A stretch of DNA of 52,835 bases from NCBI GenBank assembly GCA_025359105.1, contig JANYHK010000140.1:1-52835 (forward strand). Reading direction: 5' to 3'. The translations under genes and the position numbers were made by a program. The stretch comes from Myxococcales bacterium. GTDB lineage: Bacteria > Myxococcota_A > Polyangia > Polyangiales > Polyangiaceae. Below, piece by piece: positions 42,421 through 51,260 of this stretch; positions within the stretch are counted from its first letter, which is position 1, and each line of letters begins with the position of its first letter. Under the pieces are notes generated by a model. That model saw only the letters and a program-made list of their open reading frames with translations, searched no databases and was not told the origin of the DNA.

Positions 42421-43542
42421 ATGCTCCCGCGGCCCCAGAACGCGCCCGTCCAGCCGTTTCCGTGGCATGCGCTCGGCTCGGTAGGTCGCGACGAGGCGCA
42501 GGCCGCGGGCTGGCTGCGGCGCGCCGCGCGGGATCTCGTCCGCGTGGGCGAGCTGGCGGCGGCGCTGTCGGACCTCACGTCGGCGCGGGTGGGGCTGCGG
42601 CTGCGCAGCGCCGCGCTCGGCAGCGGCGCGATGGGAGGCGGCGTCGGCGTCCTCCTCGGTCCCGCCGATTGCCCCGCGGAGATCGTGCTCGTCGAGCTCG
42701 AGCCGGCGCTCGCCACGGTGCTCACTGCGCGCGCGCTGAAGCGCAAGGTCCCGGCGATCGTGGACGGCGGGCGCGCCCCCGGCGAGCACGTGGCCGGCGG
42801 CGTCGCGGCGATCCTCGTCGCCGCCGCGCGACGCGCACACGCCGGCACGCCGCTGCTCGTGCGCGCCGTGGGGGCGGCCAAGTCCCTGGCCACCGCGCTC
42901 GGCACGGACGTCGTCGTCGGATCCTTCACCGTGCTCGTCGACGACGACGCCTACCTCGCGCGCGCAGCCGTTCCTCGTGCGCAGGCGCTCCGTGCGCCGC
43001 CACCCTCTTGGTCTCGTGCCGATCTCGCCGCGCTCGGCGACACACCGCTCCGCATCCCGATCGTCGCGGCGGCCTCGCTCACGACCGTCGCCGAGGTCGC
43101 CTCGCTGCGCGTGGGCGACGCGTGGCTCCCCGCCGCCTGGCCGCTCGGCGCGCCCGGCAGTCTTCGTGGCCCCGTCACCCTCGCCGCGCCCGGCGCCGGC
43201 GAGGGCCTGCGCGCGACGCTCGGCGAAGACGGGCGCCTCGTGCTACTTGGCGAGCGGGTGGACCTCTCCATGCAAGACGACCAGACCGTGAATGAAGCCG
43301 TGGGCGAAGCGCTGGGCGACGTGCCGATCGTCCTTCGCGTCGAGATCGGCGCCGCCGAGCTCCCCGCGCGCCAGTGGGCGGCCCTCGGCAAGGGCGACGT
43401 GATCGCCCTCGGCACCAAGATCGCCGCGCCGGTCATCTTGCGGATCGGCGGGGTCGAGGTCGCGCAGGGCGAGCTCGTCGAAATCGAGGGGGAGGTCGGC
43501 GTGCGTATCCTGTCGCGCCGCGACACCGCAGGAAACCGATGA
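42421..43542 (+). CDS. SctQ/FliN-like type III secretion C-ring protein (orphan)
   Basis: 373 residues. The C-terminal ~75 residues are a FliN/SpoA (surface presentation of antigens) domain: VPIVLRVEIGAAELPARQWA, KGDVIALGTKIAAPVILRIG, GELVEIEGEVGVRI. A second, more diverged SpoA-like unit precedes it (TPLRIPIVAAASLTTVAEVA). The N-terminal half is Ala/Arg/Leu-rich and specific. This layout, two SpoA units at the C-terminus, is that of SctQ/HrcQ, the cytoplasmic sorting-platform subunit of type III secretion systems. No other T3SS or flagellar gene is in the window. It is coupled to a lipoprotein gene by ATGA. Confidence 0.82.
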   Translation: MLPRPQNAPVQPFPWHALGSVGRDEAQAAGWLRRAARDLVRVGELAAALSDLTSARVGLRLRSAALGSGAMGGGVGVLLGPADCPAEIVLVELEPALATVLTARALKRKVPAIVDGGRAPGEHVAGGVAAILVAAARRAHAGTPLLVRAVGAAKSLATALGTDVVVGSFTVLVDDDAYLARAAVPRAQALRAPPPSWSRADLAALGDTPLRIPIVAAASLTTVAEVASLRVGDAWLPAAWPLGAPGSLRGPVTLAAPGAGEGLRATLGEDGRLVLLGERVDLSMQDDQTVNEAVGEALGDVPIVLRVEIGAAELPARQWAALGKGDVIALGTKIAAPVILRIGGVEVAQGELVEIEGEVGVRILSRRDTAGNR

Positions 43543-44123
43543 AGGCTCGCGCTCACCAGGCCCGCGCCTCGTTCGGCCGGCTCGCATCACGCGGCCCGCT
43601 CGTCTTGCTCGTATGGCTCGGCGGGCTGGGCGCCTGCGGCCGCAGCGAGAGCTCGGCGGCGCCTCCTTCCCCTGCGAGCGCGCCAGCCGCCAGCGCGAGC
43701 GCGGCCGTCCTCGTGGCCCAGGTCGACGCCGCCCCCGCCCCCACCACTGCCTCGTTCTCGGGGGCGTACACGGCAGCGGTCGGCACCCTCACCATGCCCG
43801 CAGGAGCTCCGTCCTGGAGCGGCGACGACGCGGACGCCGGCACCGGCCCCGGCACGTTGAGCTTCACCATCGACGCGCGCAGCGGGCACATCGAGGGCAA
43901 GGGCGACGGCGCGCTCGGCGATGTCGTCGTGAACGGACAGCTGGGTGAGGGTGGCGTCCTCACCTTCACGCTGCTGCGCGCCACTCCGACCGATGGCGGC
44001 TTCACCGGGGTCGGCTACGGGACGCGCACCCCTGATGGCAAGAAGATCGAGGGCACGCTGCGCGCGTCGACGGCGCGCGGCAACATGCTGCGCGAGGCCA
44101 CCTTCACGCTGAGCGCCCGATGA
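43539..44123 (+). CDS. Lipoprotein with Ala/Ser linker and beta-rich domain
   Basis: 194 residues from the ATG at 43539 (AGGA upstream, ATGA overlap with the SctQ-like stop). After a basic N-terminus, the hydrophobic segment LVLLVWLGGLGAC gives a lipobox. An Ala/Ser/Pro linker leads to a domain with TASFSGAYTAAVGTLTMP, GTLSFTIDARSGHIEGKGDG and LGDVVVNGQLGEGG, a repeated Gly-containing strand pattern. Its function is unknown. Its own stop overlaps the aminotransferase start (ATGA), so three unrelated-looking genes are translationally coupled. Confidence 0.75.
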   Translation: MKARAHQARASFGRLASRGPLVLLVWLGGLGACGRSESSAAPPSPASAPAASASAAVLVAQVDAAPAPTTASFSGAYTAAVGTLTMPAGAPSWSGDDADAGTGPGTLSFTIDARSGHIEGKGDGALGDVVVNGQLGEGGVLTFTLLRATPTDGGFTGVGYGTRTPDGKKIEGTLRASTARGNMLREATFTLSAR

Positions 44124-45199
44124 GCTACGCGCCGACTCGGTACCTCGCCTGGGCACGGCAGTTCTTCGGCACGGTGCCGTTCGATCTCGCCACCAGCGGC
44201 GCGCCGATCGCGGGGAAGGACGTTCTCGGCGCGCCCGCGGACCTCGACGATCTGTCGGGCGTCGAGCGGTTCGCGTCGTGCATTGCACGATACAACGATG
44301 TCCCCCGTGCCGAAGCGGTCCCCGCCCTGGGCACCGCGCACGCGCTGTGGCTCGCGTACGCGACGCTCGTGTCCCCGGGTGACGACGTGCTCGTGGAGGA
44401 TCCCGGCTACGAGCCGCTCGTCCGCGCGGCCGAGGGCGTGGGCGCGCGCGTCGTTCGCTTCGCGCGGCCGGCGTCCGCGCACTGGGCGCTCGATCCCGAC
44501 CGCGTCGCGCGCGCATTGACGCTGCGCACGCGCGTGGTCGCCATCACCAACCACCACAACCCGACCGGCGTGCGCACGCCCGACGACGTCCTCAAGGCGG
44601 TCGCCGCCGTCTGCCAGGCGCGCGGCGTCCACCTGCTGGTGGACGAGGTCTATGCGCCCTTCGACGCGCTCACCGATGGCGCCGGCGTCTTCCGCGGCAG
44701 CGCGCGCAAGCTGGCCCCCAACGTCGTCTGCGCGGCGAGCCTCACCAAGTGCTACGGCCTTGGGCCGCACCGCCTCGGCTGGATGCTCGGCCCCGCGGAC
44801 GTCGTCGCGCGCGCCGAGGACGTGCTCACGGCGTCGCTGGGCAATCTCCCGCTCCAGCACGCGAACCTCGGCGCGCACGCGTTTGCGAACATCGAGGCGC
44901 TCGCGGCGCGCACCCGCGCGGGCATGGCGGGGCGGCGCGAGCAGGTGGCGGCGTGGATGGCGACGCGCCCCGATCTCGTTTGGAGCGCGCCGAGCGAGGG
45001 CCTCTTCGGGCTGGCGACGAGCACACGCACCGGTGAGCTCCTGCCCGTCCTCGAGGCCGCCGCGCGCGACCACGGAGTCCTCGTCTCCGCGGGGACGTTC
45101 TTCGGCGTCCCCAACGGCTTTCGCCTCTCGTGGGCGACGGTCGGCGGCGACGCGCTCACCGAGGCGCTCAGCCGCCTGGGCCGCGTCCTCCCGACGTGA
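44120..45199 (+). CDS. Class I/II PLP-dependent aminotransferase
   Basis: 359 residues, slightly short for the fold (usually 380-400). PLP-binding features are GTAHALWLAYATLVSPGDDV, VEDPGYEPLVRAAEGVGA, ITNHHNPTGVRTPDDV (Asn and Pro of the cofactor pocket), LLVDEVYAPF (Asp and Tyr) and AASLTKCYGLGPHRLGWMLG (catalytic Lys in SLTK). The C-terminal domain has FRLSWATVG, where the conserved Arg binds the substrate carboxylate. The amino donor cannot be told. The 3' end overlaps the convergent EamA gene by 32 bases. Confidence 0.9.
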   Translation: MSYAPTRYLAWARQFFGTVPFDLATSGAPIAGKDVLGAPADLDDLSGVERFASCIARYNDVPRAEAVPALGTAHALWLAYATLVSPGDDVLVEDPGYEPLVRAAEGVGARVVRFARPASAHWALDPDRVARALTLRTRVVAITNHHNPTGVRTPDDVLKAVAAVCQARGVHLLVDEVYAPFDALTDGAGVFRGSARKLAPNVVCAASLTKCYGLGPHRLGWMLGPADVVARAEDVLTASLGNLPLQHANLGAHAFANIEALAARTRAGMAGRREQVAAWMATRPDLVWSAPSEGLFGLATSTRTGELLPVLEAAARDHGVLVSAGTFFGVPNGFRLSWATVGGDALTEALSRLGRVLPT

Positions 45200-46112
45200 G
45201 CGAGCCCGGCACGGCCTTTTCGGCGCGTCTCGTCGCGACAACGCCGACGCCGGCTGCGATGAACGCCGCAGAGACGAGGAGCTTCCCGCTCAGCGACTGC
45301 CCGAGCTGCACCCAAGCGAGGATCGCCGTCAAGACCGGCTGCGAGTAGATGTACACGGTGACGAGCGACGCGCTCGACCGCCCCAGCGCCCAGGCGTTGA
45401 AGAGGTACGCCACGATGGTCGGCACCACGACGATGTACGCGAGCAGCATCCACGCGCGCGGCGAGAAGGCCCCCATCGTGGCGAGGAGCACCGGCATGCC
45501 GAACGGCGCGAACAGCAGGGCGGCCCACGCGAAGATCCACGTGATGACCGTCACTGCGCCGAGGCGCTGGATCGTACCGCGCGAGAGGATGATGTACGCG
45601 GAGTAGCTGACGCAGTTGACCGCGATGATGATCGCGCCGCGGTCGACGCTCCGCACGCCGACGAGCCAGACCACACCGCTCGCGGCCAGGACGATCCCGA
45701 GCGCCGTCCGCAGGCTCGGCCGCTCTTGCCGAAATGCGACCGCGAGCCCAGCCGTGATGACCGGAATCGAGATGCCGAGGAGCGAGGCCGCCATGGCCGT
45801 CGTGTACTGGAGCCCGATCAAGAAGAGCGCCTGGTTCAGGGCGATGCCGAGGATGCCGAGCCCGACGAGGCCCAGGTGGTCGCGCCGCGACGTCGCCACG
45901 AGCTGGCCGGTCGCGCGGGCAAATAGCTGAAAAAAGAGCGCGGCCGCGAGCATCCGCACCATCGCGAGCGCCTCGGGACGGACGGCTTCGCCCCCCTCCG
46001 CGAGGGGCATCATCGCCAGCTTGCCCTCGACCGCTTGAGACGCGAACGCGACCTGTACGACCAGGAGCGCGGCGTGGGTGGTGTAGCCCCCTCGCGTCTC
46101 GCGTCTGCTCAC
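45168..46112 (-). CDS. EamA/DMT-family transporter
   Basis: 314 residues from the GTG at 46112 with AGGAGGGGA upstream. Ten membrane segments in two EamA repeats: for example VGLGILGIALNQALFLIGLQ and TTAMAASLLGISIPVITAG in the first, and AYIILSRGTIQRLGAVTV and TIVAYLFNAWALGRSSASLV in the second. The usual Pro and Gly-rich helices of the drug/metabolite exporters are present. The substrate is unknown. It is divergent (73 bases) from the cytochrome c maturation gene. Confidence 0.9.
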   Translation of the reverse strand: MSRRETRGGYTTHAALLVVQVAFASQAVEGKLAMMPLAEGGEAVRPEALAMVRMLAAALFFQLFARATGQLVATSRRDHLGLVGLGILGIALNQALFLIGLQYTTAMAASLLGISIPVITAGLAVAFRQERPSLRTALGIVLAASGVVWLVGVRSVDRGAIIIAVNCVSYSAYIILSRGTIQRLGAVTVITWIFAWAALLFAPFGMPVLLATMGAFSPRAWMLLAYIVVVPTIVAYLFNAWALGRSSASLVTVYIYSQPVLTAILAWVQLGQSLSGKLLVSAAFIAAGVGVVATRRAEKAVPGSLTSGGRGPGG

Positions 46113-46185
46113 ACTCCCCTCCTCGCCCGCCAGCCCCGACGACGCAAACTGTTTTTCGGGAGCCTGCTAGACTTGCGCCATCGCC

Positions 46186-49095
46186 ATGTGGACAACCTTC
46201 CCCCTCTTCGGGAGCGCCGTGCTCCTTTGCGTCATGGTCGTCGCGAGCTACACGTTCGCCGTCTCGCTCGCTGCAGGCGCAAATGGCAGACCTCGCACGC
46301 TGCAAGCGGCGCGCTTCGGCGCGTACGGGACGGTCGCCCTCGTCGCCGCCGCTGTGATGTGCCTCGCCTACGCATTCGTGAGCCACGACTTCCGGCTCCG
46401 CTACGTGGCGCACTACTCCGACCGCTCGATGGCGCCGGCGTACTTGCTCACGGCGCTGTGGGGAGGCCAGGACGGCTCGCTCCTCTGGTGGCTGTTTCTC
46501 CTCAGCATCTACATCGGCGTCTGCGTGAAGTGGCTCGGAAAGCGCTACCTGGAGCTCCAGCCGTACGTCATCGCCACCTTGATGGCAGTCGTCATCTTCT
46601 TCTGCGTGCTGATGGCCTTCGCGGCCAACCCGTTCTCGACCAGCGTGGGCGGCGCGCGCTCCGACGGTGAGGGGCTGAACCCGCTCCTCCAGAACTTCTA
46701 CATGATCATCCACCCGCCGAGCCTCTACACCGGCTTCGTCGGCTGCACCGTCCCGTTCGCGTTCGCCGTCGCGGCGCTCGTCACCGGCCGGCTCGATCAC
46801 GAGTGGATCGTCGCCAGCCGCAAGTGGACGCTCTTCGCCTGGCTCTTCCTCGGGATCGGCAACGCGCTCGGCATGCTCTGGGCGTACGAGGAGCTCGGGT
46901 GGGGCGGCTACTGGGCCTGGGATCCGGTAGAAAATGCGGCGTTTTTGCCGTTTTTGACGGCGAGCGCCTACGTCCACTCGGTCATGATCCAGGAGCGCCG
47001 GGGCCTCCTCAAGGTGTGGAACGTCGCCCTCATCGCGACGACGTTCTTCCTCACCATCTTCGGCACGTTCCTCACGCGCTCGGGCGCCATCGCGAGCGTC
47101 CACTCGTTCGCGCAGTCGTCCATCGGCGAGTACTTCGTGTGGTTTTTGGGCGCGCTCGTCGCCTTCGCGTTCACGCTGGTTCTTTACCGCTGGCCGGAGC
47201 TCCGCAACCTGCCGCCGACGCCGCGCCTCCGCAAGGCCGCGCTCGCGACGGGCTGGCTCATCCTGCTGGCCTGCGGACCGGGCCTCTTCGTCCTGAGCGG
47301 CCTGCTCACCGTGTCGACGGGCGTGAAGGCGATCATCCTCGCCACCTTCGCCGGCGCCGCGGTGTACGCCGGCGTCGAGCTCGTCTTCCGTCGCATGACG
47401 ATGGGCCTCGTCCTCTTCTCGGAGCGTCCGGAGATCGAGTCGATCTGGTCGCGCGAGTTCACCTTCCTCCTGAACAACTGGGCCCTGCTCGGCTTCATGG
47501 GGTTCGTCCTCGTCGCCACCACCTTCCCGATGATCAGCGAGGCGGTGTGGAAGGAGAAAGTGACGGTCGGCCCGCCCTATTACAACGCGTGGGTGCAGCC
47601 GCTCGGGCTCACCATCTTCATGCTCATGGGCATCGGGACGCTGTTCGGCTGGAAAAAGACGAGCGACGACGCGCTCAAGAAGGCGTTCCGCATCCCACTC
47701 GCCGCGGCCGCGACCGCCCTCCTCGTGCACTTCACGCTGGGCACCAGGCTCGGCTACCCGGCCGTCGTCTATTCGGACGCGATCTACCCGGGCCCGCTCG
47801 GCACCGTGCTGCGCGCGTTCAACGCGTACACGCCGGTCATCGCCGTCACGCTGTGCGTGTTCAACGTCACGGTCATCGCCCAGGAGTACGCGCTCCTCTT
47901 CGCCGCGCGCCGCAAGACGGGCGCGAACAAGACCGTGCCGCAGATCCTCTGGTACGCCGGCCTCATCCCCGGCTTCGTCTACACGCTCGTCACGCTGTCG
48001 CCGCCGTCGCGGCGCCGCTACGGCGGGTACATCGTGCACCTCGGCATCGCGCTGATGGTGCTGGGCTTCACCGGCCACTCCTGGAACATCGACAAGGAGA
48101 CGACGCTCTCGCCGGGACAGACCTACCAGGTCGATCGCTTGACGATGGAGTACATCGGCCCGCGCATGGAGGTCGACAACTCCAAGCGTATGGTCTTCGC
48201 CGACATCAAGGTGTGGGAGAACGCCACGATCGTCGACGGCAAGGTCACCGGTGGAATCCCGCGCGGGACGATGAACCCGGCGAAGTTCATCTACAAGAAG
48301 ATGCCGGAGTCGCCGACCACCGAGGTCTCGATGCTCCACTCGCTGCGCGACGATCTCTACCTGGTCGTCGGCACGATCAACCCACAAACCAAGACCGCCA
48401 GCCTCCAGGTGCACCTGAACGCGCTCGTCGGCTGGATCTGGTTCGGCGTGCTCGTCCTCATCTGCGGCAGCATCGTGTGCATGTGGCCGGAGCTGCAGCC
48501 GCAGGAGTCGCGCGCTTGGCAGTTCGCGCGCGGCATGGCGGGGGCGACGGCGAGCATCACGCTCGGGGTCTTCCTCGCGCTCTTGCCGCAACAGGCGTTC
48601 GCGCAAGGGTCCTCCACCCACGCCGGCACGGTGAAGATAGAGAACGAGCAGGAGCGCGACGTCTTCGGGAAGCTGCGGTGCATGTGCGGCGGGTGCGAGC
48701 GTCTCCCGCTGACGACGTGCGCGTGCGGCCCCGCCGACGACGCGCGCGAGATGGTCCGCGCGAAGCTCCGCGCGGGCGAGCTCCGCGACCAGATCATGCT
48801 CGAGTACGTGAAGCAGTACGGCACCGACGCGATCGTCATCCCGCCGAACACCGGCGCGATGCGCGCGATCTACGCTGTGCCACTCACCGCCATCGTAGGC
48901 GGCGGCGTCGGCCTCGGCGTCCTTATCCGCAAGTGGCGGAGCAAGCCGAAGGGCCCGGGAGGCGGTAAGGGCCCGCCGCCTGCGGGAGGCCTCGGCGCCG
49001 CTGGCCCTGGCGGCGAGCGCAAGACTGGCGACGGCGCGCCGCGCGACGAGTACGATGCGCGGCTGGACGAGGAGCTCAAGGATCTGGATGGCTGA
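46186..49095 (+). CDS. CcmF-CcmH fusion protein, cytochrome c maturation (System I)
   Basis: 969 residues. Residues 1 to about 790 are a CcmF-type heme-handling membrane protein with about 14-15 segments. They include GGQDGSLLWWLFLLS, the WWD-like GGYWAWDPVENAAFLPFL, HPPSLYTGFVG (heme His) and FLTRSGAIASVHSFA. Residues about 820-910 are a CcmH-like thioredoxin-type domain: ERDVFGKLRCMCGGC, with Cys832, 834, 837, 845 and 847 where CcmH normally has LRCxxC. A C-terminal membrane segment and a Gly/Pro-rich tail follow. Fusing CcmF to CcmH puts heme ligation and apocytochrome reduction in one chain. CcmA-E and CcmG are not in the window. Confidence 0.9.
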   Translation: MWTTFPLFGSAVLLCVMVVASYTFAVSLAAGANGRPRTLQAARFGAYGTVALVAAAVMCLAYAFVSHDFRLRYVAHYSDRSMAPAYLLTALWGGQDGSLLWWLFLLSIYIGVCVKWLGKRYLELQPYVIATLMAVVIFFCVLMAFAANPFSTSVGGARSDGEGLNPLLQNFYMIIHPPSLYTGFVGCTVPFAFAVAALVTGRLDHEWIVASRKWTLFAWLFLGIGNALGMLWAYEELGWGGYWAWDPVENAAFLPFLTASAYVHSVMIQERRGLLKVWNVALIATTFFLTIFGTFLTRSGAIASVHSFAQSSIGEYFVWFLGALVAFAFTLVLYRWPELRNLPPTPRLRKAALATGWLILLACGPGLFVLSGLLTVSTGVKAIILATFAGAAVYAGVELVFRRMTMGLVLFSERPEIESIWSREFTFLLNNWALLGFMGFVLVATTFPMISEAVWKEKVTVGPPYYNAWVQPLGLTIFMLMGIGTLFGWKKTSDDALKKAFRIPLAAAATALLVHFTLGTRLGYPAVVYSDAIYPGPLGTVLRAFNAYTPVIAVTLCVFNVTVIAQEYALLFAARRKTGANKTVPQILWYAGLIPGFVYTLVTLSPPSRRRYGGYIVHLGIALMVLGFTGHSWNIDKETTLSPGQTYQVDRLTMEYIGPRMEVDNSKRMVFADIKVWENATIVDGKVTGGIPRGTMNPAKFIYKKMPESPTTEVSMLHSLRDDLYLVVGTINPQTKTASLQVHLNALVGWIWFGVLVLICGSIVCMWPELQPQESRAWQFARGMAGATASITLGVFLALLPQQAFAQGSSTHAGTVKIENEQERDVFGKLRCMCGGCERLPLTTCACGPADDAREMVRAKLRAGELRDQIMLEYVKQYGTDAIVIPPNTGAMRAIYAVPLTAIVGGGVGLGVLIRKWRSKPKGPGGGKGPPPAGGLGAAGPGGERKTGDGAPRDEYDARLDEELKDLDG

Positions 49096-49924
49096 CACGA
49101 AGGACGCACCCGAAGGCCGCGCCCGAACGACCGCGGCCGCGCGTGCAGCGGCGGGGACACCCCCCGACGACGCGGCGGACGCCGAGCGCCGTCTGGCGCG
49201 CTACGCGGCGATCGGGATCCCGGTAGCCGCGATCGGTGGCGCGATCGCGACGGGAATGCTCGTGGGGCTGGGCCCGGCGATCCTCGTGCTCGCCGCGGGA
49301 ACGCTGCTGGCGACGATCACGCTCTTGTGGGCGAGCCTGCGCACGCTGAGCGGCGACGCGCCGCTGCCCGCGGATCTCGAGGCCGTCGCCATCCGCTCGC
49401 GCAAGGTGGACAACCTCGGCGAGCAGAAGCGGCGCGTGCTCCGCGCGCTGAAGGATCTGGAGCTCGAGCACTCCGTCGGCAAGATCGACGACAAGGACTT
49501 CGCGTCGCTCGGCGATCGCTTCCGCTCCGACGCGAAGGCGATCATGCGCGAAATGGATGGGCAGCTCGACCCCTTCCGCGACGAGGCTGAGCGCCTCGTC
49601 AAGAAGCACCTCGACAAGCGCGGGCTCGGAGACGGCGTCGCCACCAAGGCGAGCACCCCGAGGGAAGCGGACACCGACTCGGACCTCGCCGACGTCGCGG
49701 ACGACGACGGAGTGGAGGCTGAGCCCGTCAAGACGGCGAAGGCCGACGCGCCGCCGGTCCCGAAGCCGAGCAAACCCGGCAAATCCAAGCGTGCCGCGAA
49801 GGCTGCGGTCGAGAGCTCGCCGTCACGCCTGGCGTGCCCGAAGTGCGACGTCTCGAACGAGCCGGACGCCTCGTTCTGCAAGAAGTGCGGTACGTCGCTC
49901 AACGCCGAGGAGTCGCATGCCTAG
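49088..49924 (+). CDS. Membrane protein with CcmI-like segment and C-terminal zinc ribbon
   Basis: 278 residues; the start overlaps the CcmF-CcmH stop by 8 bases. Two membrane segments (about 38-90: YAAIGIPVAAIGGAIATGML and ILVLAAGTLLATITLLWASL) are followed by a helical region like the CcmI N-terminus: QKRRVLRALKDLELEHSVGK then IDDKDFASLGDRFRSDAKAI. A disordered Asp/Lys/Pro segment leads to a zinc ribbon (about 245-270) with two CxxC knuckles, CPKCDVSN and CKKCGTSL. Similar genes follow ccmF-ccmH in other delta-proteobacteria. It probably helps present apocytochrome. Confidence 0.8.
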   Translation: MADTKDAPEGRARTTAAARAAAGTPPDDAADAERRLARYAAIGIPVAAIGGAIATGMLVGLGPAILVLAAGTLLATITLLWASLRTLSGDAPLPADLEAVAIRSRKVDNLGEQKRRVLRALKDLELEHSVGKIDDKDFASLGDRFRSDAKAIMREMDGQLDPFRDEAERLVKKHLDKRGLGDGVATKASTPREADTDSDLADVADDDGVEAEPVKTAKADAPPVPKPSKPGKSKRAAKAAVESSPSRLACPKCDVSNEPDASFCKKCGTSLNAEESHA

Positions 49925-51260
49925 CGCGGTCTCTGCCCGGCTCGCCCTCGTGGCGAGCCTCCTGCTCGCCGCGCCTGCGCTCGCTCAATCGGACGCACAG
50001 GCCCCCAGACGCGCCCCAAGCGACGCGCAGGCTCCCGTCGACCCGCACGCGCAAGGTGGCGCCGATCCCCACGCGCAAGGCGGCGCCGATCCCCATGCGC
50101 AGGGTGGCGGCGCAGGGCGCGCGGGCGGGGGCGCCGCAGGTGGCCCGCCCGGCATGTTCACGCCACCGCCCGACACCGTGGAGGACGATCCGTCTCTGCC
50201 CGCAGGCTCGTTCACCGCGACGATCCTCGATCCCGACGATCGCCCGTTGCCCCACGCGCAAGTCACGATCGGCGTCCTCCACAACTCCGTCGCCAAGGGA
50301 GAGAGCCGCGCGCGCCTCGTGAAGGAGTCCGACGAGCTCGGCGTCGTCCGCGTCGACGCGCAGGAGACCGGCTCGCTGGTCTCGTACCGCATCTCGGTCA
50401 GCGTCGACGGCGCGACGTTCGGCGTCAGCCCGTTCAACCTCCCGGCGGCGCGCGGTATCCGCACCCGCCTGCACGTCTACCCTGTGACGCGAAACCTCGA
50501 CGAGGCGCTCGTCGTCATGCAGGCCGTCGTCTTCGCGGAGATGAAGGACGATCGCGTCCAGCTCCAGTCTGCGCTGCAGATCTTCAACTTCGGCCGCATC
50601 GCGTGGGTCCCGAACGAGGTCTACGTCGAGCTCCCCGAGAACTTCACCGCGTTCCGCGGCAACGAAGAGATGACCGATCGCGGCATCGAGGGCGTCGACA
50701 AGAAAGGCGGTCGTCTGCGCGGCACGTTCGCTCCTGGACGCGCGGACATCGAGTGGCGCTGGCAGCTCCCCTACGGTGGCGAGAAGGACGTCTCGTTCGA
50801 GATCGGCCTGCCTCCCCACGTCGCCGTCGGACGCGTCATGACCCAGGCCTCGCACGGCATGACGCTGGAGGTCCCCGGCTTCCCTGCGGCCGAGCAGCGC
50901 TTCGACGGCGACGGCCAGCGCATCCTCGTCACCGAGCACCAGCTGACGAAGGAAGACGCGTCCCTGCGCCACATCAAGGTCACGATCGGCAACCTCCCGA
51001 CGCAGGGCCCGGCCGCCAAGATCGCGGCCGGGCTGACCGCCGTAGGCGTCCTGGCGGGCCTCGCGCTGGCGTTCACGCAGCGGCGCCCCTGGAAGGGCAA
51101 GCGCGAGCTCGACAAGCTCGAACGCGGGCAGCTGCTCGAGGAGCTCGAAGAGCTCGAAGCGCTCCACCAGAGCGGCGAAATCGGACCCAAGACCTACGAC
51201 CGCGCGCGACGCGAGATCATCGATTTGCTCGCCCGGACGCTCTCCAAAGAAGCGCGCTGA
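49917..51260 (+). CDS. Cytochrome-maturation-associated periplasmic protein with C-terminal membrane anchor
   Basis: 447 residues from the ATG at 49917 (GAGGAG upstream), overlapping the previous stop by 8 bases. A cleavable signal peptide is followed by three 8-residue DPHAQGGA repeats and two beta-sandwich domains. The first is carboxypeptidase-regulatory-like (SFTATILDPDDRPLPHAQVT); the second contains IFNFGRIAWVPNEVYVELPE. A single membrane segment (about 365-385: AAGLTAVGVLAGLALAF) follows, and the last ~55 residues repeat the CcmI-like pattern LLEELEELEALHQSGEIGPK. It is probably a heme-handling accessory protein at the end of the ccm operon. Confidence 0.78.
   Translation: MPSAVSARLALVASLLLAAPALAQSDAQAPRRAPSDAQAPVDPHAQGGADPHAQGGADPHAQGGGAGRAGGGAAGGPPGMFTPPPDTVEDDPSLPAGSFTATILDPDDRPLPHAQVTIGVLHNSVAKGESRARLVKESDELGVVRVDAQETGSLVSYRISVSVDGATFGVSPFNLPAARGIRTRLHVYPVTRNLDEALVVMQAVVFAEMKDDRVQLQSALQIFNFGRIAWVPNEVYVELPENFTAFRGNEEMTDRGIEGVDKKGGRLRGTFAPGRADIEWRWQLPYGGEKDVSFEIGLPPHVAVGRVMTQASHGMTLEVPGFPAAEQRFDGDGQRILVTEHQLTKEDASLRHIKVTIGNLPTQGPAAKIAAGLTAVGVLAGLALAFTQRRPWKGKRELDKLERGQLLEELEELEALHQSGEIGPKTYDRARREIIDLLARTLSKEAR
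50040..50111 (+). repeat. 3 x 24-bp tandem repeat (Asp-Pro-His-Ala-Gln-Gly-Gly-Ala)
   Basis: Three adjoining 24-base units, differing at a few third positions, encode DPHAQGGA near the N-terminus of the mature protein. The His and Asp could bind a metal or heme. Confidence 0.92.

Noticed and set aside
44752-49098. 1448-residue open frame on the minus strand
   Set aside because: It is antisense to the aminotransferase/EamA/CcmF region, His/Arg/Glu-rich without known motifs, and arises from GC-rich codon positions. The CcmF-CcmH frame has clear family motifs.
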